A stretch of DNA of 64,000 nt from CBDDDW01 sp965226805 (GTDB lineage: Bacteria > Chloroflexota > Dehalococcoidia > Lucifugimonadales > JAGWBF01). The notes beneath the pieces were generated by a model, which was not told the origin of the DNA, made no database searches, and saw only the letters and a program-made list of their open reading frames with translations. Shown here one piece after another: positions 62,583 to 64,000 of this stretch. Each line of letters begins with the position of its first letter. Position 1 is the first letter of the stretch. Position numbers and translations under genes: made by a program. Where the stretch lies: NCBI GenBank assembly GCA_965226805.1, contig CBDDDW010000026.1, positions 124,001-188,000 on the forward strand. Reading direction: 5' to 3'.

Positions 62583-63404
62583 TTAGCCGGCCAAAGCTCC
62601 CTCTAGATATCGTCGGAACGAGTCTGGGTGATTGATAAGGGCCTGTAGCTCCATCGCGGGGAGGCGGTAGGGGTCCGTCTCCGGCGTGATGTAACGAGCG
62701 GAGTTCGGGGGGCCGCCATCCGCTTCATCTGGTTCTGATGACCCCACCAGGTCGGCATAGCGGACCGCCTTCCCATCGACCTGATACTCCGATCCGACGA
62801 TCCACAGACGTCCAAACCGATACCTCGCCATAACCTCTTGCTCGGCCTTGCTACTCCAGCTGGTACCTGTAAAGGCGAAGTCCTTGGGTACGAATCCCAG
62901 ATTCTCTCGAATCACCTCGTTGCACCGGTCTAGCTCCAGCCGAAGGATCTCGCCTGAGGGGTCCTCCAAACTTAGCTCCGAAAGATTGGGGTGGCTAATC
63001 GTATGGGCGCCGATGTGCCACCCGGCCTCCATGAGCTCGCCGATCTCACTCCAGGTCATGTGCTCCGGGGTCTGCGGGAGGGACAGCGGCCGGTCATATG
63101 TGGGGTCGTAGGGAGACGTGTAAATGAACAGGTTCCCCTTGAAACTATAGCGGTCCAGTATGTCTGAGACCTCGTGTCGCATGGACTTCACGGGGTGGTC
63201 GAAATCGATCATTATGGGATGCTGCGGAAGAGCGGCGGAACCGTCGCGCCACGCCGCCAGGTCGTCATAGCTAATGGACTCAAACCCCATGTCGGCTGCA
63301 ATTTTCATCAGGCGGTCGAAATGCTCAACGGGTAAGGCATGGGGAGTCGCTGGACCACCGGGGGTCGGGCGAATTCCGTGACACATGGTGATGGGAATTC
63401 TCAT
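62583..63404 (-). CDS. Polysaccharide deacetylase family protein
   Basis: A 273-residue NodB-homology (CE4-like) protein. The first motif reads D67FDH70 where the family normally has TFDDG, and motif 2 is HTISHPNL, giving the two metal histidines. The substrate may be a polysaccharide or a purine/imide-type amide. No signal peptide is visible, which favours a cytosolic, PuuE-like role. Confidence 0.8.
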   Translation of the reverse strand: MRIPITMCHGIRPTPGGPATPHALPVEHFDRLMKIAADMGFESISYDDLAAWRDGSAALPQHPIMIDFDHPVKSMRHEVSDILDRYSFKGNLFIYTSPYDPTYDRPLSLPQTPEHMTWSEIGELMEAGWHIGAHTISHPNLSELSLEDPSGEILRLELDRCNEVIRENLGFVPKDFAFTGTSWSSKAEQEVMARYRFGRLWIVGSEYQVDGKAVRYADLVGSSEPDEADGGPPNSARYITPETDPYRLPAMELQALINHPDSFRRYLEGALAG

Positions 63405-63449
63405 GTTGCTATCCTATACCGAAGTATCTTAGTGCGGCGAACCTGGCAA

Positions 63450-63730
63450 GGTGCTGAAAAACTCTTTCGACCATCCCCCTGGCCCCCTTCCTGGCGGCCC
63501 TGCCTTAAAACTGTCATTCTGAGGAGTGAAGCGACGAAGAATCTGTCCCCGGCTTCTTATGGTCAAGGTAAGACCCTTCGGTGCGCTCAGGGTGACAGCA
63601 TGGAGTGTGACTTTTTGGGGCAAGGCCCCTTCCTGGCCAGGAAGGGAGAGAGCCTCATATCTGAGGCACCCCCTCAGACTCCCGGCAAAAGGGGCTCCGC
63701 CCCTCTGCACACCGTTTTCTTTCGCAGCCT
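63450..63730 (-). repeat. Composite repeat family B, copy 2, split by family A
   Basis: On the minus strand this is the counterpart of 18155-18313: AGGCTGCGAAAGAAA, GGGGCGGAGCCCC, CCGGGAGTCTGAGG and CCTGGCCAGG, then, after an intervening element, GGGATGGTCG, TTTTTCAGCACC. The intervening part is family A copy 3, so the family B copy appears to have been entered by it. This fills most of the gap between the deacetylase and the right edge. Confidence 0.75.
63511..63599 (+). repeat. Palindromic repeat family A, copy 3
   Basis: A diverged copy: GTCATTCTGAG, CGAAGAATCTG, AGACCCTTCGG and CTCAGGGTGACAG in the same order as 2591-2684, with a shorter middle. It lies within family B copy 2. Confidence 0.7.
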
Positions 63731-63820
63731 GCCAGGTCAGCGACGCCGACCGAACGCTCAATGATTCACTGGCCATGTGTGCTGAACAGAACCCTGTGGG
63801 TGGATGCTATCCCTTGCAGG

Positions 63821-64000
63821 TCAATGCTGTACCAGCCACTCAATGATGCGCGGCCCGACTTGGTTCACTGAGGCTGACACCTGTTCTTGGGACAGGGCCA
63901 CAATATGGCCGGGTACCGTCACCGGACTGTATCCCTCTAAGCCGCTTCGCCGGGCCTCCGACTCTACAATCCCTCGGAAAGATTCCGGGCAGAAGAGCAC
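63821..64000 (-). CDS. C-terminal part of a UGSC-like family protein
   Basis: The minus-strand frame is open from the window edge to TGA and gives 59 residues that begin VLFCPESFRGIVESEARRSG and end IIEWLVQH. The pattern of a Cys followed by F, then E-x-E-A-R and a V-P-G-H-I string, resembles C-termini of UGSC-type proteins, which I can suggest only tentatively. No start is in view. Confidence 0.5.
   Translation of the reverse strand: MLFCPESFRGIVESEARRSGLEGYSPVTVPGHIVALSQEQVSASVNQVGPRIIEWLVQH

Noticed and set aside
63339..63846. Open frames of 100-140 codons at the right end
   Set aside because: They overlap the nested repeats on both strands and have no ribosome sites.

Overview
The window looks like a chromosomal segment of an uncultivated Chloroflexota bacterium of the Dehalococcoidia/SAR202 type. 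The pointers are the mix of DUF1800, DUF1501, NHL-repeat and D-glutamate-cyclase families, an F420/nitroreductase-type (DDN) protein, Cox-type molybdenum hydroxylase subunits, a Gram-positive-style DnaD primosome gene beside dnaB, moderately high GC, many TTG/GTG starts with strong Shine-Dalgarno sequences, and several families of palindromic intergenic repeats. This placement is inference; no 16S rRNA gene is present.

Layout. (1) 0-14 kb: a frameshifted MrfA/YprA-like helicase on the + strand, then a long minus-strand block: alpha/beta hydrolase, crotonase, HIT protein, MBL hydrolase, a replication operon (rplI-dnaB-dnaD-like-double AAA+ loader), purQ-purL, rpsU, and a winged-helix regulator with a degenerate receiver. 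(2) 14.6-21.4 kb: a + strand block with two D-glutamate cyclase (DUF1445) paralogs flanking DUF1800, DUF1501 and an NHL propeller, then the DUF4392 cyclase partner and a histidine-kinase stump. (3) 21.4-22.9 kb: a 3-hydroxyisobutyrate-dehydrogenase-type gene, tRNA-Gln(CTG), tRNA-Glu(CTC) and a terminator. (4) 23-37 kb: an accessory stretch that starts with a 5'-truncated LamG gene just behind tRNA-Glu. It continues with an aldo/keto reductase, a TetR regulator facing a membrane cupredoxin, and then an unfamiliar cluster: a divergent GAF/TPR-like protein, a small membrane protein, a 1360-codon ORF made of 44-residue membrane repeats joined to a solute-binding plus vWA module, and a membrane coiled-coil protein. 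(5) 37-47 kb: metabolic genes (dienelactone hydrolase, CoA-transferase A/B, zinc alcohol dehydrogenase, GNAT, methyltransferase) and a large TPR lipoprotein. (6) 47-53 kb: a cyclase-family hydrolase, a second DUF1800+NHL pair, and Cox-like FeS, FAD and CoxG genes without the large molybdopterin subunit. (7) 53-64 kb: three tandem GlcG/HbpS-like genes (the middle one broken), a DUF3352 lipoprotein, an interrupted metzincin-like gene, an MFS remnant, an M1 aminopeptidase, an amidohydrolase, a thioredoxin-fold protein, a polysaccharide deacetylase, and nested repeats at the right end.

The most system-like novelty is the 27.9-36.9 kb cluster. Its central ORF carries a 132-bp tandem repeat with a compensated pair of frameshifts that can be read directly from the spacing of the repeats. 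The second is the paired occurrence of DUF1800+NHL cassettes behind lyase/hydrolase genes. Several genes are broken (helicase, GlcG copy 2, metzincin, kinase and MFS stumps), so either gene decay or assembly error is common here. Read mapping would tell these apart.
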